Part shown: piece by piece, positions 58,293 through 64,000 of the stretch | How positions within the stretch are numbered: the stretch's first letter is position 1 | Layout: each line of letters opens with the position of its first letter | Origin: Butyriboletus loyo | Taxonomy: Eukaryota > Basidiomycota > Agaricomycetes > Boletales > Boletaceae | Direction of reading: 5' to 3' | Length of the DNA: 64,000 bases | Assembly: GCA_038093515.1 (NCBI GenBank) | Contig: JBBPSI010000139.1 | Span: 1 to 64,000 of the forward strand | Translations under genes and position numbers: made by a program | Notes under the pieces: generated by a model | What the model saw: only the letters and a program-made list of their open reading frames with translations | Databases searched by the model: none | Told to the model about the DNA's origin: nothing

Positions 58293-59816
58293 CTATGCGA
58301 TCCCAGGTCCCCTGCTAACGTCTGGATAAACATCAAATCGCCGTTGTGTGGTCACAGGTATTCCCGCTCTTGCAGAATGGTACGCTTGGGGATCTTTCGG
58401 GAGATGTTGGACATCCGCCGTATCCAACCCCAGGAAAACTCACCAATGCTGAAGTGCAGAATATCCTCGTTCTCGCCAGCTTGCCCGAGCACTTTCCCAC
58501 TACATAACTCATGTAAGCTATTGGATCGCCGCTCGCAGCAGAGCACTCACAGTGGATCGACTAGCATAGTGTGGCCGTACTGTCACAGATGATCGTCAGG
58601 TTAAAATCACAATGTCCAAAATGACCCACCGCCTGATAGGCTGCTTTCGGGTTTCGTGCAGGGCTACACATCGAAAAAAAGACTTGATTGTCGACAGCCC
58701 TATATAATACCTTGCATCAGCTGGATCTTAGCCCACCCTGGCGGCTGCCTACCGAGCTCGTTGGAGCAGCTCCCAATGAAGGGGTCCCGTCGTCGTATTG
58801 AATGCCGAAGGATAGATGAGTATTTGACAACCTGTTAAACAATATTGAGTGTACCATTTGCCGTTACTCACGGATGCACCACCCCCAACCTTTTCGTGCA
58901 GCGATCATGGCGAGCTCCGGGAAGCGCACATCGTAACATACTCCGAGACCAACGCGAGCGAAATCTATCGTCAGTTATCACAACCATCCTACCCATACTA
59001 GTTATGGCTTCTTACCCGTATCAAAGAATGTCGTAGAAGAGCCACCCGTCAACGATTCGCTCTCCTACGCAATTAAATGCAGGCCACCTGTCGGAAAGCA
59101 GTGCACGCACCTTGAACCTAATCTGGCCTGGAATATCGATGTCAAACAGGTGGACTTTGCGATGCGTCGCTACAAGTTTTCCTGGCGAAAGTATGAGCGA
59201 CAGAGGTGAAAGTACGCAACCATTCATGCCTTCTGGTGAAAATACGATGCAGGTATTATATACCTTGCCGTCAATTGCGTCCCTTTCGGGTATCGAACCT
59301 GATTCGTCATTAAGTCGATGGGCCTGGTCACGCCAAGTGCATGGCACACCTCCAATGAGCCAAATCCGGTGTTCTGACGCTGCTTCTGAGAGTGCTCTGA
59401 CACTCTGACTCTGAGTTTTCGTGGTGTCATATTCTTGCCCAAGTACAAAGCCGATAGTTTCGGCGTACACAGGGAAGTGGACATGGCCATATGGCGAGTT
59501 AAAGCATTCCTGGGGTCGGTCATGATGCTTAGAGAAGGTGGAATAGAGGGAAGCGTCTTACAGGCAAGACAACTAGGTCTGGCTTCCCGTCGGGGTTCTT
59601 CACTGCCCGATTGATCATGTCCCTAGCATGTTGCAGGTTCGCAAGCTTGATGTCTGCTTCAGTGGGATTTTCTGTGGAATGAGAGGGGCTGCCAAGCTGG
59701 ATGAGTGCCAGCCTAAACTGTTTGAGATACGGGGGGCTAGAGGACATTGTTCGATAGCGGGGGTGGGTGGAATATGATGATCTGGCAGTCGATGCGCGAC
59801 GAAGCAAAGAGAGCAT
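58293..59816 (-). CDS. NIT2: Omega-amidase, nitrilase family (NIT2)
   Basis: Hydrolyses 2-oxoglutaramate and 2-oxosuccinamate, products of glutamine and asparagine transamination. The Glu-Lys-Cys triad is visible: Glu in [18 protein letters not shown], Lys in [19 protein letters not shown], Cys in [19 protein letters not shown]. Other blocks are [39 protein letters not shown] and [16 protein letters not shown], stop at 58293. The first 23 residues ([20 protein letters not shown]...) are basic and Ser-rich, like a mitochondrial presequence. A second in-frame ATG at 59747 ([19 protein letters not shown]) would give a cytosolic form. At least eight introns. It diverges from the lipid kinase gene across 133 bp. 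NIT2 is preferred over NIT1 from the PECFNSPY and HLFDIDIPG blocks. Confidence 0.88.
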
Positions 59817-59949
59817 GCGAGATAGATATTGGTAAGATCAAGGTCAGATTATGTAAGAAGTCTCTACTTCTTCCACCACCGGTATGTGAGGCTGAACTGT
59901 TTCAACGAAGTCGACTGAACCCATATAATACTAATACATGTAGCCAGCC

Positions 59950-61199
59950 ATGTCACTTCTCCTTATCTACAATCCTGTCTGTGGCGACTCCACGGCAGAG
60001 CACTTCTTCAATACTCACGTCATTTCCCGCCTCCACGCTGCGAACCGAATCCCTACTGAGATCGTTCGTACCAGCGCCGCCGGCGATGCAGGAATAAAGG
60101 TCCTCGATTTTCTCAATAGACACAAGGCGCACATCACGATTGTGCTAGGCTCTGGAGACGGTACCCTTCACGAAATAGTAAACCAGCTTGCCTTTGCAGC
60201 CGACTCCGCGGAAATGCGCGAGGACGACCAGTCCTTTTCCATCCACTTTGTGATCGTTCCATGTGGAACAGCGAACGCGCTATATGCATCCTTGTTCGGG
60301 CCTCCACCACAAGAGGCAGTCGCATATAAATTGCGATCGTTAGAAGCTTTTCTTGGTGCCTCAACACCAACACCACTGACTCTATCCCTCACTTCGCTTC
60401 TCGGCCCTCTCGGTGATCAGGGCGATTCCCGACCTGTAGCGTCGATCGTTGTCACCTCCACAGCATTGCACGCGGCCATCCTTAAGGATTCGGAGAAGCT
60501 CCGACAGGAAATCCCTGGCATCGAACGATTCAAAGTCGCCGCAAAGCAGAACATCACAAAGTGGTACGCCGGTCATGCCAAACTCTTACCCATCCCGTCG
60601 TCTGGTGTCGTCCAAACTTACGATCCACAAAAGGGGGACTTTGTCCCGCCTGGCGACTCCAATGCGAGCCATTCTGCGTTGGACGTGCACGGCCCATTTG
60701 CCTATTTCTTATCTACCGTGAATGTAGATCGATTGGAGCCCGAGTTTCGCATCAATCCTATGATATCAAAGAGCCCCCCGATGGACACATCGATGGATGT
60801 AGTCATGGTCCGCCCCCGGCGTGATCCGACTTTCACCCTGGATACCCTTCAAGCAAGGGAGAAATTTGCGGAGAAAACTGTTGCAGTCCTTACCACAGCA
60901 TATCAAGATGGGAATCATATAAATTTGCGTTATTCAGAGAATGGGGATATCACAGACAGTGGTGACGGTATTACGGTCGTTGAATGTTTCAGGTGTGGGG
61001 GCTGGGAATGGATACCTGTTCGTCGCTTCTGTTCCTGCTTTGCTCAGTCACTGATGCCCTCAAGGATGAGTCAGATGAGGACGCGCATTTGCTGTGCGCA
61101 GATGGTACTATCTTCGAAATAGAGGAAGGTGGCCGAGCTACTTGTAGAGCTGCACCGCGAATAGATACGACCCTAAGAATTTTCTATGTTCACGTTTGA
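59950..61199 (+). CDS. DAGK-domain lipid kinase (sphingoid base/diacylglycerol kinase-like)
   Basis: Contains the diacylglycerol kinase catalytic domain: LLLIYNPVCGDSTAEHFF at the N-terminus, the nucleotide-binding motif IVLGSGDGTLHEIVNQL (GGDGT variant with Ser for the first Gly) and FVIVPCGTANALYASLF. The second half has AILKDSEKLRQEIPGIERFK, KLLPIPSSGVV and DTSMDVVMVRPRRDP. It reads open to 61017. A 47-nt intron (61018-61064) brings in the end, DESDEDAHLLCADGTIFEIE and TTLRIFYVHV, stop at 61199. About 400 residues, with no membrane helix seen. Whether the substrate is a long-chain base, diacylglycerol or another lipid cannot be told from the sequence. It converges with URA6, 64 bp between stops. 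Confidence 0.8.
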
Positions 61200-61263
61200 A
61201 GTTGCTATATTGTACCACTGTATGAAAGCCGCTGATATCAGGATCACAGGGTATATCGAGGGG

Positions 61264-62375
<1,112 letters not shown>

Positions 62376-62580
62376 GCAAGGCACAGCTTCCTTGCTTACA
62401 CTACTACATATGTAAATTAATTTTCACGTTTACTAGTTCTCGATCCAATCTCAACAAATCAGCCGTACAGAACAAAAGGTACCATAGATTTGGGTACTCA
62501 TGGATGGAGGTATCATCAAAATAAATCATGGTTCAGACGTGTATGTGGTACGGTCGTGCTACCACGAGGACGGGCACGAC

Positions 62581-64000
62581 CTACTCGTGGAGTTCCTTTA
62601 CAAGGGGGTGACGTGCTTCCTCTGGCACATAGAGGCGTCCCTTGTAGTATAGCTTGTCGTTTTCGAACAGCCAATCGTGGGGGGCTGAACGAGGGAATAT
62701 GGGGGAGGCTTCGTACATAGCCGACAAGGCCTTCTGTACGAGCGGGTCGTTCTCGGTAGACACGACCATCTTTTCTGCGAGCGCGGTGTCGAGCGCGTTG
62801 ACGAATACTGAATCTGGAAGTAAGACGACTTCCTGATTGTCGGCCGAGGTATCAACTTCGTCTCGGCGGGAGAGGGCGTCGGCGGGGCCCATAGCGGTTC
62901 CTGGGAGGTGGTGGAACTTGATGTCGTAATCCTGTAGGTACATCATCCACCGGGCTTGTCTTCTTGACAACTTGTTGGGCTGACGGAAGTACGTCAGGTT
63001 CTTGTGGTCGGTTAGTATCGTTACGGGATGACCAGTCCCCCTGAGGTAGTGACGCCATTCTTCCAAGGCGTGGATGACAGCCAAAAGTTCTCTGTCATAT
63101 ATGTCGTAGTTGCGCTCTGCCGGGGAGAGCGTCTTTGAGAGATAGGCACACGGGTGAAGGTCGCCGTTGCCGTCGTTCTGCATGAGTACCGCTCCCGTCG
63201 CTGTGAGAGAGGCGTCCGTCATGACTTTAAACTCCTTTGTCGTGTCTGGCATCGCCAGGACAGGCTGCTGTAGGAAGATCTCCTTGATCTTCAGGAAAGC
63301 GTTTTCGTGTTCAGGGGTCCATTCCCATTTCGTGGCCTTCTTCGTCAAATCGTGAAGAGGCCGAGATATCGCCGAGAAATTGCTTATAAAGCGGCGATAG
63401 AAGTTGCAAAATCCGATGAACGATCGGACTGCCTTGACTGACGTAGGCGACTTCCATTCTTGGATCGCCTTGAGTTTCGTGGGGTCCATCTGGACGCGGC
63501 CTGCTCGGATCACCATTCCGAGGTATTCGACTTCATCGGTGTCGAAGAAGCATTTCTCCAGCTTCAGGAAGAGCTTGTGCTCTCGTAGTCGTTGTAGGAC
63601 GCGGCGTGTCCTTTCTTCGTGAACTCCGGCTTCTTCGGAGTGAATCAGGATGTCGTCCATGTAGATGACGAGCCATCCTTCGGCGATCATATCACCGAAC
63701 GTGTGGTCCATAAGGGCTTGGAACGTAGCCGGCGAGTTGCAAAGCCCGAAAAACATGACAGTTGGCTCAAAGAGCCCTTGCGGCGTGATGAACGCGGCCT
63801 TCCAGCGATCGCCGGGCTTGATGAGGACATTGTTGTATCCCCAACGAATGTCCATCTTCGTGAAGATCTTGGAGCCTTTGAGGCGGTCGACAAGATCTCC
63901 GATGAGCGGTAACGGATAGGCGTTTTTAACCGTGTGAGCGTTCACATGCCTATAGTCCTGACAAGGACGGAGGGATCCATCTTTCTTTCCTACGAAAAAG
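62581..64000 (-). mobile_element. Ty3/gypsy retrotransposon pol fragment (RT-RNase H), truncated before integrase
   Basis: An open frame runs from the right edge of the window to a stop at 62581. It enters with FFVGKKDGSLRPCQDYRHVN, so its 5' part lies outside. Reverse transcriptase blocks are FTKMDIRWGYNNVLIKPGD, FFGLCNSPATFQALMD and LVIYMDDILIHSEEAG, with the catalytic YMDD. LEKCFFDTDEVEYLGMVI and SFIGFCNFYRRFISNFS follow. RNase H is seen in FKVMTDASLTATGAVLMQ, ERNYDIYDRELLAVIHALEE and TILTDHKNLTYF. The frame reaches HPLVKELHE, where the integrase zinc-binding region normally begins, and stops. What follows is not integrase. No decay is visible in RT, so the insertion is probably young or the break recent. 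No long terminal repeat is identified in the window. Confidence 0.92.

Overview
The window is nuclear DNA from a filamentous basidiomycete, most likely an Agaricomycete. Almost every gene is cut by many short introns (about 45-70 nt, GT...AG). The proteins are typical of a mushroom-forming fungus: a class V myosin, a Bni1-type formin, a Met30/SconB F-box protein, Atg8 and a secreted PEBP-like protein. A Ty3/gypsy pol fragment and CpG-depleted repeats are also present. I annotated by reading both strands and joining exons where frame, splice sites and family motifs agreed. Family names come from motif recognition, not from a database search.

Layout. 0.4-10.6 kb: POL31 (DNA polymerase delta subunit B, +), glucosidase I (CWH41, -), a band-7/SPFH protein (+) and ATG8 (+). 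11.1 kb: a tRNA-Leu with a very small intron. 11.9-14.4 kb: two minus-strand genes of unknown family. 14.7-22.2 kb: short-form tRNase Z with an Arg/Gly-rich tail, GSK3, MET30/sconB and a small four-helix membrane protein, all on +. 22.4-29.5 kb: RAD57 (-) head-to-head with COQ7 (+), a complex I B15-like subunit (-), an RBM5/10-like splicing factor (+) and a secreted PEBP-like protein (-). 29.6-35.3 kb: a formin (-). 35.3-38.5 kb: a gene-poor gap with a perfect 12-bp hairpin and two copies of a 115-bp repeat, one CpG-rich and one with no CpG at all. 38.5-44.1 kb: myosin V (+). 44.3-52.8 kb: an AN1 zinc-finger protein (-), a conserved fungal protein of unknown role (+), VPS2 (ESCRT-III, +) and COG4 (-). 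53.1-55.2 kb: a decayed GH3 beta-glucosidase pseudogene (-). 55.8-62.4 kb: a UPF0538/C2orf76-like gene (+), a farnesylated YDJ1-type Hsp40 (-), NIT2 omega-amidase (-), a DAGK-domain lipid kinase (+) and UMP-CMP kinase (-). 62.6-64.0 kb: Ty3/gypsy reverse transcriptase/RNase H, open at the window edge.

How the genes relate. This is mostly housekeeping chromosome with no metabolic cluster and no operon-like organisation. Several loci serve membrane traffic and polarity: formin, myosin V, COG4, VPS2, ATG8, glucosidase I. COQ7 and the B15-like subunit both serve the respiratory chain and lie tail-to-tail. Many genes are divergent pairs with very short shared upstream regions; the shortest is 32 bp between the RAD57 and COQ7 start codons.

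I found no convincing new multi-gene system. The observations most worth following are the CpG-decayed repeat pair, the GH3 pseudogene, the truncated gypsy element beside URA6, the stop-free 54-nt intron inside a zinc finger, GC-AG introns, and four genes without a known role.
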